Source: Prosthecomicrobium sp. N25 (lineage in GTDB: Bacteria > Pseudomonadota > Alphaproteobacteria > Rhizobiales > Ancalomicrobiaceae). From it: 64,000 nt of DNA. The stretch is from NCBI RefSeq assembly GCF_037203705.1, contig NZ_JBBCAT010000001.1:3175059-3239058 (forward strand), given 5' to 3'. The notes beneath the pieces are model-generated. The model had not been told where the DNA came from and ran no database searches. It saw only the letters and a list, made by a program, of their open reading frames with translations. Of this stretch, positions 44,143 to 52,797 are shown in pieces (position 1 is the first letter of the stretch; every line of letters begins with the position of its first letter). The translations under genes were made by a program, and so were the position numbers.

Positions 44143-47111
44143 CCGGCCATCGCCTGCCGACGGGCGGCCTGATCGACCGCACCCGCCCCCTCGGCTTCCG
44201 CTTCGACGGCCGGTCGATGCGGGGCTATGCGGGCGACACGCTGGCCTCCGCGCTGCTCGCCTCCGGCACGCGCCTCGTCGGCCGCTCCTTCAAGTATCAC
44301 CGCCCCCGCGGCCTCTTCGCCGCCGGCCCGGACGAGCCGAATGCCCTCGTGGAGATCGGCACGGGCCCCCGGCGCGATCCGAACACCAAGGCGACCCTGG
44401 TCGAGCTCTACGAGGGCCTGGAGGCGACCAGCCAGAACCGCTGGCCGTCGCTCGGCTTCGACCTGATGGCCGTCAACGGGCTCTTCTCGAAGCTCTTCGT
44501 CGCCGGCTTCTACTACAAGACCTTCAAGTGGCCCTCGGCCTTCTGGGAGAAGCTCTACGAGCCCGCGATCCGCCGCGCCGCCGGCCTCGGCCGCCTCTCC
44601 GGCGAACCGGACCCGGACGCCTACGAGACGGCGACCGCCCATGCCGACCTGCTCGTGGTCGGCGCGGGCCCGGCCGGCCTGATGGCCGCGCTGGCCGCCG
44701 GGCGCGCGGGCGCCCGGGTGATCCTGGCGGAGAGCGGCCCCCGGCTCGGCGGCGCCCTCCTGGAGGAAACCGGGCCGGTCGGCGGACGCGCGGCGGTGGA
44801 GGTCGCGGCGGCCCTCGAGGCGGAGCTCGCGAGCCTGCCGAACGTCCGCATCCTCCGGCGCACGACCGTGTTCGGCGCCTACGACGGCGGCGCCTTCGGG
44901 GCGCTCGAGAAGGTGTCGGACCACCTCGCCGCCCCGCCCCCCGGCGCGCCGCGCCAGCGGGCCTGGACGCTCCGGGCGAAGCGCGCCGTGATCGCCGCCG
45001 GCGCCACCGAACGCCCGATCGTGTTGCCCGGCAACGACCTGCCGGGCGTCATGCTGGCCGGCGCCATCCGCACCTACGCCCTCCGCCACGCCGCCGCCGC
45101 CGGCCGCGCCGTGACGCTCTTCACCGCCCACGACGCCGGCTGGCGCGCCGCCCGCGACCTCGCCGCCGCCGGCGTCGAGGTCAAGGCCGTGATCGACCCT
45201 CGCCCCTCCGTGGCCGCGGTTCTGAGGCAAGGGGTCGAGGCCTGGGGCATCGGCGCGCTGGCGGGCAGCCGCGTCCGCCGGGCGCTCGGCCGCGGCAGGA
45301 TCGAGGCGATCGAGGTCGAACGCGACGGCGGCGGCACGACCGTCGTCCCGACCGACGCGCTGGGCCTGTCGGGCGGCTGGCAGCCCAACATCCAGCTCGG
45401 CACCCATCTCGGCCACCGTCCGGTCTGGTCGGAGGAGCACGCCGCCTTCCTGGCCGGCGACCTGCCGCCCGGCCTCCGGATGGCCGGGGCCGCCGCCGGC
45501 GCCCGCACCCTCGCCGCCGCGCTCGACGGCGGAGCCCGGGCCGGAACCGAGGCGGCCGCCGACCTCGGCTTCGCCGCGACCCTGCCGGAGCTGCCGAAGA
45601 CCGAGGACGAGCCCGCGGCGCTCGCCGCCTTCTGGCACGTGGCCGCCGATGGCAAGGCCTTCGTCGATCTCCAGCACGACGTCACCGCCGACGACGTCGC
45701 GCTCGCCGCCCGCGAAGGCTACGTCTCGGTCGAGCACCTGAAGCGCTACACCACGCTCGGTATGGCAACCGACCAGGGCCGCACCGCCAACCTCAACGGC
45801 CTCGCGATTCTCGCCGGGCTGACCGGCCGCAGCATCCCCGAGACCGGCATCACGACCTGGCGCCCGCCCGTCGAGCCGGTCGCCATCGCGGCCCTGGCCG
45901 GTCCGCACCGGGGCAAGGACTTCCGCCCGACCCGCCTCCTGCCGACCCATCCGGTGTCCGTGGAGCTCGGCGCCGAGATGGTCGAGATCGGCCCCTGGCT
46001 GCGGCCGGCCTGGTTCCCGCGCCCGGGCGAGGCGGACTGGCTGGCGTCGGTCATCCGGGAGGTCACGGCGGTCAGGACCGCGGCCGGCGTCACCGACATG
46101 TCGACGCTCGGCAAGATCGAGGTCTTCGGCGCCGACGCCGCCCTCTTCCTCTCCCGCCTTCATGCCAATTCGGTCATGAAGCTCGCCGTCGGGCGCTGCA
46201 CCTACGGGCTGATGCTGCGCGAGGACGGCTTCGTCCTCGACGACGGCACAATCGCCCGCATCGGCCCCGAGCACTTCGTCATGACCTGCTCGACCGCCCA
46301 TGCCGCCAAGGTCTGGGAACACGTTGAGTTCTGCCGGCAGGTGCTGTGGCCGGAGCTCGACGTGGCGGTCCAGTCTGTCTCCGAGCAGTGGGCGCAGCTC
46401 GCCCTGGCGGGTCCCCGATCGCGCGAGATCCTCGCCCGGGTCGCGGACCCTGGCACGGACGTGTCGAACGAAGCCCTGCCCTTCGCGGGCTTCCGCCCGG
46501 CGACGGTGCTGACCGGCGTGCCGGCCCGGCTGTTCCGTCTCTCCTTCTCGGGCGAGCGCGCCTACGAGATCGCCGTCCCGGCCCGCCAGGGCGCGGCGCT
46601 GATGCGCGCCATCCTGGCGGCCGGGCGCGACGTCGGCATCGTGCCCTACGGGCTCGAATCGGTCGGCGCCATGCGGATCGAGAAGGGGCACCCGGCCGGC
46701 GGCGAGCTCAACGGGCAGACCACCGCGCACATGCTGAACCTCGGCGGCTTCGCGGAGCGCACCCACGACTGCGTCGGCCGCGTGCTGGCCAACCGTCCGG
46801 CCCTCAAGGACCCCGCCCGCGGCCGCCTCGTCGGCCTGAAGCCGGTCGACCGCGCGGCGCGCGTCCGGGCCGGCGCCCACCTCGTGCCGGCCGCAGGACC
46901 GGTCGGCGCGGAGACGGACCAGGGCTGGGTCACCTCCGCCCACTACTCCCCGACCCTCGGCCACTGGATCGCGCTCGGCATCCTGGCCCACGGGGACACC
47001 CGCCACGGCGAGGTCGTCCGCGCCGCCGACCCGCTGCGGGGCAGCGAGATCGCCGTGGAGGTCGTCGCCCCCTGTTTCGTCGACCCCGAAGGGAGCCGCG
47101 CCCGTGGCTGA
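44139..47111 (+). CDS. mgdC: N-methylglutamate dehydrogenase subunit C (SoxA-like)
   Basis: 990 residues from the GTG at 44139, which overlaps the mgdB stop. N-terminal 2Fe-2S-like domain with FDGRSMRGYAGDTLASALLA, NAD-binding GAGPAG at 175-180, FAD/NAD reductase region to about 600, then a GcvT-type folate-binding domain (ITTWRPPVEPVAI through YGLESVGAMRIEKGHP). Alpha subunit; the GcvT part hands the one-carbon unit to tetrahydrofolate. Confidence 0.92.
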   Translation: MTGHRLPTGGLIDRTRPLGFRFDGRSMRGYAGDTLASALLASGTRLVGRSFKYHRPRGLFAAGPDEPNALVEIGTGPRRDPNTKATLVELYEGLEATSQNRWPSLGFDLMAVNGLFSKLFVAGFYYKTFKWPSAFWEKLYEPAIRRAAGLGRLSGEPDPDAYETATAHADLLVVGAGPAGLMAALAAGRAGARVILAESGPRLGGALLEETGPVGGRAAVEVAAALEAELASLPNVRILRRTTVFGAYDGGAFGALEKVSDHLAAPPPGAPRQRAWTLRAKRAVIAAGATERPIVLPGNDLPGVMLAGAIRTYALRHAAAAGRAVTLFTAHDAGWRAARDLAAAGVEVKAVIDPRPSVAAVLRQGVEAWGIGALAGSRVRRALGRGRIEAIEVERDGGGTTVVPTDALGLSGGWQPNIQLGTHLGHRPVWSEEHAAFLAGDLPPGLRMAGAAAGARTLAAALDGGARAGTEAAADLGFAATLPELPKTEDEPAALAAFWHVAADGKAFVDLQHDVTADDVALAAREGYVSVEHLKRYTTLGMATDQGRTANLNGLAILAGLTGRSIPETGITTWRPPVEPVAIAALAGPHRGKDFRPTRLLPTHPVSVELGAEMVEIGPWLRPAWFPRPGEADWLASVIREVTAVRTAAGVTDMSTLGKIEVFGADAALFLSRLHANSVMKLAVGRCTYGLMLREDGFVLDDGTIARIGPEHFVMTCSTAHAAKVWEHVEFCRQVLWPELDVAVQSVSEQWAQLALAGPRSREILARVADPGTDVSNEALPFAGFRPATVLTGVPARLFRLSFSGERAYEIAVPARQGAALMRAILAAGRDVGIVPYGLESVGAMRIEKGHPAGGELNGQTTAHMLNLGGFAERTHDCVGRVLANRPALKDPARGRLVGLKPVDRAARVRAGAHLVPAAGPVGAETDQGWVTSAHYSPTLGHWIALGILAHGDTRHGEVVRAADPLRGSEIAVEVVAPCFVDPEGSRARG

Positions 47112-47655
47112 AGTCACGTCCCCTCCGCCCGCGACCCTGACGCCGGCCGAGCACGCCCTCGTGCTGGTGACCGCCTCCGCGGCCCGCCGCCCCGCCGCCG
47201 AGACCGCCCTGGCGGCCGGCTTCGGGACGGCGCCGCCGGCCGGCCCAGAGGTCCGGATGGCCGGCTCCGTCGCCATCCTGGGCCTCGGCCCCGGCCGCTG
47301 GCTGCTGGCCGCCCCGGACGCCACCGGCCCGGGCCTCCTCGCGCGCGCCGGCGCGGCGCTCGGGGCGACGGCGCTCGCCACCGACCAGTCGGACGCCCGC
47401 GCGGTCTTCCGCCTCGCGGGCCCGCGGCTCGCCGACCTCCTGGAGCGGATCACGGCCCTCGACCCGCAGGGGCCCGAACTCGCCGTCGGGGCCGCGGCGG
47501 CCACCGACGTGATGCAATGCCCGGCCTGGCTCTGGCGCCCGTCCGCCGACGCAATCCTGGCCGCCGTGCCGCGCTCCTACGCGGCCGACTTCGAACGCAC
47601 CGTCGCGCAAGCGGCGGCCACGCTGGCCGCGGCCCTCGCCGCCGCGAACGCCTGA
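47104..47655 (+). CDS. mgdD: N-methylglutamate dehydrogenase subunit D (SoxG-like)
   Basis: 183 residues, sarcosine-oxidase gamma-subunit type (GcvT-like), Ala-rich. GTG start at 47104 overlaps mgdC by 8 bp. Features LGLGPGRWLLAAPD and DQSDARAVFRLAGPRLADLL match the family. Completes mgdABCD. Confidence 0.9.
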   Translation: MAEVTSPPPATLTPAEHALVLVTASAARRPAAETALAAGFGTAPPAGPEVRMAGSVAILGLGPGRWLLAAPDATGPGLLARAGAALGATALATDQSDARAVFRLAGPRLADLLERITALDPQGPELAVGAAAATDVMQCPAWLWRPSADAILAAVPRSYAADFERTVAQAAATLAAALAAANA

Positions 47656-48058
47656 TCGGGGCACCCCGCAGGCCTCGGCTCATCGGCCCTGTATACAATG
47701 AAGCGCGACCGCACCCATGGTTTTCAAGGGGCCTGAGGCTCGGCGATCGGCGCGCCGTGCCGTCGGTCCGCCGTCGGTCCGCCGTCGCGCACAATCCCTG
47801 CGCAGTATACCGAAGTCGGGCTGCCTACGCGCTAACACCAGCGCAGCGCGGGCTCATTTTTTCCAAATGAATTGATCGACTTAGCCTTTCGGGGCCCTGC
47901 TCAAACTTAGTCCATCCGCCGGCATTGTATCCAAAGACCGCGCCACCTATCGTGGCGGCATCGCCGGCCCCGCCGCCACCGATCCTTGTCCGGTCGCGGC
48001 CCGCCGGCCTCCCTCCGCGCGCACAGCCCGCGCCCCGTCTTCCCGCGAGGACCCGCCG
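47656..48058. other. 403-bp intergenic region before the amidase gene
   Basis: No gene seen. Contains an 11-bp tandem duplication (CCGTCGGTCCG, about 47759-47780), and two related A/T-rich motifs, TGTATACAAT at 47691-47700 and CATTGTATCCAA at 47925-47936 (approximate inverse of each other), that may be operator sites. Probably holds the amidase promoter. Confidence 0.5.
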
Positions 48059-49393
48059 ATGAACGCTCCCGTCAAGATCGAGACCCAGCCCTGGCGGATG
48101 TCCGCCGCCGAGGCCTCCGCCCTCATCCTCGCCCGCAAGATGAGCGTCGAGGAACTCACCCGCTCCTGCCTGGCGCGCATCGCCGAGCGCGACGCGGACG
48201 TGAAGGCCTGGGCCTGGCTCGACCCCGACCGGGCGGTCCGCAAGGCGCGCGAGCTCGACAAGGTGCTGATCCACGCCGGCCCGAAGAGCCGGCTGCACGG
48301 CATTCCGTTTGGCGTCAAGGACATGATCGACACCGCCGAGATGCCGACCACCAACAACTCGCCCATCTACGCCGAGAACCAGCCGAGCCACGACGCCAAC
48401 GTGGTGCGCATCATGAAGGCCCACGGCGCCTTCGTGCTCGGCAAGACCGACACGGTCGAGTTCGCCGCCGGCGGCCGCAAGGCCCTGACCCGCAACCCGC
48501 ACGACTTCGCCCGCACGCCCGGCGGCTCGTCCTCGGGCTCCGGCGCGGCAGTCGGCGATTACCAGGTGCCGATCGCCTTCGGCACCCAGACCGGCGGCTC
48601 CCACATCCGTCCGGCGAGCTTCAACGGCTGCTACGGCATCAAGCCGACACACAACACCATCTCGTGGTCCGGCGCCCGCCACCTCTCCCCGACGCTCGAC
48701 ACGCTCGGCTGGTACGGCCGCTCGGTGGACGACCTGATCATGGTCGCCGAGGCGGTGCGGGTCTGGGGGATCGCGGAGCTGGCCCCCGTGTCCGTGGCCG
48801 GGCTGAAGGTCGGCTTCGCCCGCACGTCCAACTGGGTGAAGGCCGAGCCGGCGACCGTCGACGCCATGGAGCGCGCCCGCAGCCTGCTCGCCGCGGCCGG
48901 CGCGATCGTCACCGACCTGGAGCTGCCGGCCCCCTTCTCCGGCCTCAACGACGCCCAGCGGGTGGTCATGAACGGCGAGGGCCGGGTCCAGTTCCTGCCC
49001 GACTACCTGCAGAACTACGAACTGCTGCACGAGGACTTCCGCAAGAAGGTGGAGAACGCCGAGGGCTTCACGCCCGCCCAGCTCCTCGCCGCCTGGGACC
49101 TCGCCGCCGCGTGCCGGCCGGTCTTCGACGGCCTGTTCGGACCCGACCTGGACGTGATCCTGACGCCGTCCTCCTGCGGCGAGGCGCCGTTCAACCCGTC
49201 CGAGACGACCGGCGACGCGGTCATGAACTCCATGTGGACCCTGCTCCACGTGCCCACCGTCAACATCCCCGGCCACACAGGCCCGAACGGCCTGCCCGTC
49301 GGCGTCACCCTGGCGGGCCCCCGCCTCGGCGACGCCCGGCTGCTCGCCATCTCGAAGGCCGTCGCCCCGGTGATCGACCCGCTGGCCGCCTGA
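48059..49393 (+). CDS. Amidase-signature enzyme
   Basis: 444 residues. Ser-cisSer-Lys triad visible: Lys 87 (GIPFGVKD), cis-Ser about 158 (TPGGSSSGSG) and nucleophile Ser 181 (GTQTGGSHIRPAS). Hydrolyses a C-N amide bond; the substrate could be anything from formamide-like to aryl amides. Its position downstream of the methylamine operons suggests supply of an amine or ammonia, but the 403-bp gap and separate promoter make that tentative. Confidence 0.85.
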   Translation: MNAPVKIETQPWRMSAAEASALILARKMSVEELTRSCLARIAERDADVKAWAWLDPDRAVRKARELDKVLIHAGPKSRLHGIPFGVKDMIDTAEMPTTNNSPIYAENQPSHDANVVRIMKAHGAFVLGKTDTVEFAAGGRKALTRNPHDFARTPGGSSSGSGAAVGDYQVPIAFGTQTGGSHIRPASFNGCYGIKPTHNTISWSGARHLSPTLDTLGWYGRSVDDLIMVAEAVRVWGIAELAPVSVAGLKVGFARTSNWVKAEPATVDAMERARSLLAAAGAIVTDLELPAPFSGLNDAQRVVMNGEGRVQFLPDYLQNYELLHEDFRKKVENAEGFTPAQLLAAWDLAAACRPVFDGLFGPDLDVILTPSSCGEAPFNPSETTGDAVMNSMWTLLHVPTVNIPGHTGPNGLPVGVTLAGPRLGDARLLAISKAVAPVIDPLAA

Positions 49394-49427
49394 CCGTCGG
49401 GCCGGGAGGGGCCGGCGATCCCGGCCG

Positions 49428-49507
49428 CGCCCTCTCGGTCCGCACTCCCGGCCACCCCCTCTCGGTCCGCAGTCACGGCTACCCCCTCTCCGTCCGCAGT
49501 CCCGGCC
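49428..49507. repeat. Three tandem 27-bp repeats
   Basis: Three imperfect copies of a unit CCCTCTCGGTCCGCAGTCCC-type, period 27 (copies begin near 49428, 49455 and 49482). It lies in the 480-bp gap downstream of the amidase. Function unknown. Confidence 0.75.
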
Positions 49508-49578
49508 GGAGCGAAGCGGAGAGCCGGGAACCAGCGCCCTCCGCCCGCCGCAACGCATCCATCTGCCGCCCGCGCTGG

Positions 49579-49616
49579 ATCCCGGATCTGCGGCGCTCAC
49601 GCGCCTTGTCCGGGAT
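49579..49616. repeat. Palindromic intergenic repeat
   Basis: Outer stem ATCCCGGA / TCCGGGAT and inner hairpin GGCGC-TCAC-GCGCC. The 'CTGGATCCCGG...TCCGGGAT' pattern matches a family of intergenic palindromes common in Rhizobiales. The rest of the 49394-49753 gap has no gene. Confidence 0.6.
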
Positions 49617-49753
49617 TGCGGTGGCGAGGTGGGAGCGGCGCGGCGGTGTCCCCCGCGTGGCACCCGCGTGGGCGTCCGGGGACTAACCCCCCATCGCCCA
49701 CGCGCGCCCCGGGGCAGTCCGCCGACCAGCCTCTTCCCGCTCCCTCTTGTGTT

Positions 49754-49772
49754 TTAGTAATTGCGAATATAC
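49754..49772 (+). promoter_or_regulatory. Putative SqrR/BigR-type operator 1
   Basis: TTAGTAATTGCGAATATAC, 16 of 19 bases identical to the site at 52546. Lies about 100 bp before the arsR start and would give autoregulation. Confidence 0.65.
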
Positions 49773-49873
49773 TTTAAGGGACTTGCATGGCAGTCGCCCG
49801 CGCGGAATCCTGTCGGCGCCACGCGCGGACAGTGCCGGGAGTCCTGCCGGACCCGGGCCGTTGGAAGGGAACC

Positions 49874-50218
49874 ATGGACAAGGCCGGACCGGATGTCGGG
49901 ACTGCGGACCAGTGCGGCTCCGCGTCGGAACTGGAGATCCTGGAGGGCAAGGCCGACCAGGCGGCGCGCCTGCTCGCCGCGCTCGGCAACACCAAGCGGC
50001 TCCTCGCGCTCTGCCGGCTGAAGGACCAGGAAATGAGCGTCGGCGCGCTCGCCGATGCGGTGGGGCTCAGCCAGTCGGCACTGTCCCAGCATCTGGCGCG
50101 CCTGCGCGACATCGGCATCGTGGCGACCCGGCGGGAGAGCCAGACCATCTACTACCGCCTCGCCTCCGAGGACGCCCGCCAGCTGATCACGCTGCTCTAC
50201 AACATCTATTGCCGGTGA
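49874..50218 (+). CDS. ArsR-family persulfide-sensing repressor (SqrR/BigR-like)
   Basis: 114 residues from the ATG at 49874 (GGAAGGGAACC ribosome site); an alternative ATG at 49787 also has a good site and would add 29 atypical residues. Winged helix with VGLSQSALSQHLARLRD and wing TRRESQTIYYRL. Cys 47 (LLALC) and Cys 113 (LYNIYC) are at the positions of the two cysteines that form the tetrasulfide in SqrR/BigR; Cys 14 is extra. First gene of a unit with trxC; neighbours are sqr and rhodanese, supporting a sulfide/persulfide sensor. Confidence 0.85.
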   Translation: MDKAGPDVGTADQCGSASELEILEGKADQAARLLAALGNTKRLLALCRLKDQEMSVGALADAVGLSQSALSQHLARLRDIGIVATRRESQTIYYRLASEDARQLITLLYNIYCR

Positions 50219-50223
50219 CCGTC

Positions 50224-50655
50224 ATGACCCACGTCGTCTGCCCGGCCTGCCAGACGGTGAACCGCGTTCCCGAGGAGCGCATGGCCGACTGGCGTAAGGC
50301 CCGCTGCCCGAAATGCAGCGGCAGCCTCTTCGCCGCAGCCCCCATCGAAGCCTCCGCGGACCTGCTGCAGCGCACGGTGGAGCGCTCCGACCTGCCGGTC
50401 GTGGTCGATTTCTGGGCCGCCTGGTGCGGCCCTTGCCGGATGATGGCGCCGGCCTTCGCGGAAGCCGCCGCGCGGCTCGCCCCGAACGCCGTGTTCCTGA
50501 AGGTCGACACCGACGCCGAGCCGGAGCTGTCCGCCCGGCTCGGGATCCGCTCGATCCCGACCCTGATCCTGTTCCGCGGCGGCCGCGAGGCCGCCCGCCA
50601 GGCGGGCGCGCTGACGGCGCCGCAGATCGCCCAGTGGGTGGCCCGCGCGTCCTGA
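50224..50655 (+). CDS. trxC: Thioredoxin 2 with zinc ribbon
   Basis: 143 residues. N-terminal zinc ribbon (Cys 6, Cys 9, Cys 28, Cys 31) followed by a thioredoxin fold with WCGPC (Cys 68/71) and the cis-Pro loop SIPTLILF. TrxC reduces protein disulfides and persulfides in the cytoplasm. Only 5 bp after the ArsR gene, so cotranscribed and plausibly used to reset persulfidated proteins. Confidence 0.93.
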   Translation: MTHVVCPACQTVNRVPEERMADWRKARCPKCSGSLFAAAPIEASADLLQRTVERSDLPVVVDFWAAWCGPCRMMAPAFAEAAARLAPNAVFLKVDTDAEPELSARLGIRSIPTLILFRGGREAARQAGALTAPQIAQWVARAS

Positions 50656-50750
50656 CCGTCGATCGCCCGCGCGCGTCCTGACGGCCCGGGCCGCACGAAA
50701 GCAAGGGCGACCCGGACCGCCGGACCGCCCCTCATGAACCGTGCCCGACG

Positions 50751-52043
50751 TCAGGCGGTCTCCTCGACCTTTATCGCCTTCAGCTTGTCGATGCCGAGCG
50801 CCTGCAAGGCGAGCCGCTCGTAGAAGGGCTCCGACTTGCCAATCCGGATCTTGCGCAGGAAGTAGCGTTCGAAGCCGATCTTGGCCGCGTGGACCCAGCG
50901 CCCGGAGGCCGACCAGTTGACGTTGCGCGGCGGGATCTGCGGCTGCGCCACGAAGGCCACGCCCCCGTCGCCGAAGTCCGCGAGGCACACCGCGTTCCAG
51001 GTCGCCTCCGCGTCCGGCGCCAGCCCCTCGATCAGCCGGGCGATGTTGTGGGCCGTAGCGGTGACCATGCTCTCGATCATGAAGCCGGTCTTGGGCACGC
51101 CCACGGGCACCGGCGTCTTGCCGATGGGCGGGATGGCGACGCAGACGCCGACCGAGAAGACGTTCGGAAAGGCCGGGTTGCGCTGGTGCTTGTCGGCCAG
51201 GATGAAGCCGCGCGGGTTCGTGAGGCCGGGGATGTCGCGCACCGCCGGGACGCCCCGGAAGGCCGGCAGCATCATCGCATACGCGAAGGGCAGGTCGTGC
51301 GACGTCTTCAGGCTGCCGTCCTCGGCGAGCTCGGAGACGGCCATGCGCCCCGCCTCGACCCGGTCCACCTTGGCGTTGCAGATCCACTTCACGTGATGCT
51401 GCCGCATCTCGCTCTCGAGCAGGCCCTTGGTGTCGCCGACCCCGTCGAGGCCGAGGTGACCGATATAGGGCTCGGCGGTCACGAAGGTCATCGGCACCCG
51501 GTCGCGCACCTTGGCGTCGCGCAGCGCCTTGTCGAGCACGAAGGTGAATTCGTAGGCGGGCCCGTAGCAGGACGCGCCCTGGGCCGCGCCGATGATGACC
51601 GGACCGGGATTCTTCACCAGCCGGTCGAAGGCCTCCTTGGCCTTGAGCGCGTGATCGACATGGCAGATCGACTGCGTGTGGTGCTCGGGGCCGAAGCCCT
51701 CGATCTCGTCGAAGGCGAGGTCCGGCCCGGTCGCGACGACCAGGTAGTCGTAATCGACGAAAGCCCCCGTCGTCAGCTCGATCCGGTTCTCGGCCGCATG
51801 CAGCCGCGCCGCGCCCTCCGGGTGGAGGCGGATGTCGCGCTTGGCGAACACCGGCTCGAGGTCGACCTCGATCGCCTCGCGGTCGCGCCAGCCGACGGCG
51901 ACCCAGGGATTGGAGGGCACGAAGGAGTATTTCGTCCCCTTGTTGACGACCGCGATCTCGTGCGCCTTGCCCAGCAGGTCCCGGAGCTCGTAGGCCATGA
52001 TGACGCCGCCGAGACCGGCGCCCAGAACAGCAACCCGTGCCAT
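50751..52043 (-). CDS. sqr: Sulfide:quinone oxidoreductase
   Basis: 430 residues. FAD-binding VLGAGLGGVIMAYEL; cysteines 127 (SICHVDH), 159 (GASCYGPAYEF) and 353 (NAVCLADFGDGG) match the three catalytic cysteines of SQR, and the C-terminal FERYFLRKIR...LALQALG helices fit membrane-surface binding. Oxidises sulfide to polysulfide or persulfide with transfer of electrons to the quinone pool. Divergent from the rhodanese gene across a shared operator. Confidence 0.92.
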   Translation of the reverse strand: MARVAVLGAGLGGVIMAYELRDLLGKAHEIAVVNKGTKYSFVPSNPWVAVGWRDREAIEVDLEPVFAKRDIRLHPEGAARLHAAENRIELTTGAFVDYDYLVVATGPDLAFDEIEGFGPEHHTQSICHVDHALKAKEAFDRLVKNPGPVIIGAAQGASCYGPAYEFTFVLDKALRDAKVRDRVPMTFVTAEPYIGHLGLDGVGDTKGLLESEMRQHHVKWICNAKVDRVEAGRMAVSELAEDGSLKTSHDLPFAYAMMLPAFRGVPAVRDIPGLTNPRGFILADKHQRNPAFPNVFSVGVCVAIPPIGKTPVPVGVPKTGFMIESMVTATAHNIARLIEGLAPDAEATWNAVCLADFGDGGVAFVAQPQIPPRNVNWSASGRWVHAAKIGFERYFLRKIRIGKSEPFYERLALQALGIDKLKAIKVEETA

Positions 52044-52131
52044 GGATGAACCTCCCTGTCGCCCGCCCTCTCCGGGGCCGGCCGTCGGAGCCGGCGGCCT
52101 CGATATTCGGCTTGCGGCTTCGCTATCACCA

Positions 52132-52150
52132 GTATATTAGAAAATACGAA
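52132..52150 (-). promoter_or_regulatory. Putative SqrR/BigR-type operator 2
   Basis: On the minus strand TTCGTATTTTCTAATATAC, 16 of 19 bases identical to the 52546 site. It lies between divergent sqr and rhodanese genes, 26 bp before the rhodanese ATG and 89 bp before the sqr ATG, able to control both. Confidence 0.7.
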
Positions 52151-52175
52151 AACACAAACGGAAAAGGAGGCCCCG

Positions 52176-52508
52176 ATGTTCGGCTTTCGACGCAAAACCG
52201 TGAACACCCTCACGCCGCAGGAGGTGCAGGAGCGCCTGGCGGCGGGCACCATCACGCTCGTCGACGTGCGCGAACCGGCGGAATGGGCTGACGGCCGCAT
52301 CCCGGGTGCCGTCCACGTGCCGCTCTCCGCCTTCGCCGAGCGTGCGAGGACCATTCCCGAAGGAAAGCCCGTCGTGTTCTACTGCCTCTCGGGCGGGCGC
52401 TCCGGCCGTGCCCTGGCGCTGTGCAAGGACCTCGGTCTCGCGCACGATACGCACATGGCCGGAGGGATCTCGGCCTGGCGGGCGCAAGGCCTGCCCGTGA
52501 CCCGCTGA
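52176..52508 (+). CDS. Single-domain rhodanese
   Basis: 110 residues, one rhodanese domain with DVREPAEW and active-site loop CLSGGRS (Cys 70). Cytoplasmic sulfur transferase that moves persulfide sulfur to thiols or sulfite; partner of SQR in sulfide oxidation. Ribosome site AAAAGGAGG precedes the ATG. Confidence 0.92.
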   Translation: MFGFRRKTVNTLTPQEVQERLAAGTITLVDVREPAEWADGRIPGAVHVPLSAFAERARTIPEGKPVVFYCLSGGRSGRALALCKDLGLAHDTHMAGGISAWRAQGLPVTR

Positions 52509-52545
52509 AATGGTCGGCGCGGGCCCTTGTCATCCGCCGAATTAA

Positions 52546-52564
52546 TTAGTATATGCTAATATAC
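52546..52564 (+). promoter_or_regulatory. Putative SqrR/BigR-type operator 3
   Basis: TTAGTATATGCTAATATAC with an internal dyad (TTAGTATATGCTAA). 20 bp before the DUF2892 ATG and just after the rhodanese stop, so this and the downstream RND genes may have a separate, commonly controlled promoter. Confidence 0.7.
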
Positions 52565-52583
52565 AAACACAAGGGAGTGTCCC

Positions 52584-52784
52584 ATGACCCTCGACCGTAG
52601 CGTCCTCGCCTTCGCCGGAGCCATGGTGCTCCTGTCCGTCCTGCTCACCGCCTTCGTGCACCCCTACTTCGTCTGGTTCACGGTCTTCATCGGCCTGAAC
52701 CTCATCCAGTCCGCCTTCACCGGCTTCTGCCCGGCCGCTTCCGTGTTCAGGGCGCTCGGGATCAAGCCCGGCTGCGCGTTCTGA
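52584..52784 (+). CDS. DUF2892 (YgaP-type) membrane protein
   Basis: 66 residues with two hydrophobic spans (about 8-25 and 29-45) and two C-terminal cysteines (TGFCPAAS, PGCAF). Corresponds to the DUF2892 membrane anchor found fused to rhodanese in YgaP and as a separate gene in sulfide-oxidation and BigR operons. Possibly takes part in sulfur/thiocyanate export. Confidence 0.88.
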   Translation: MTLDRSVLAFAGAMVLLSVLLTAFVHPYFVWFTVFIGLNLIQSAFTGFCPAASVFRALGIKPGCAF

Positions 52785-52797
52785 CGAGGACGCCCCC

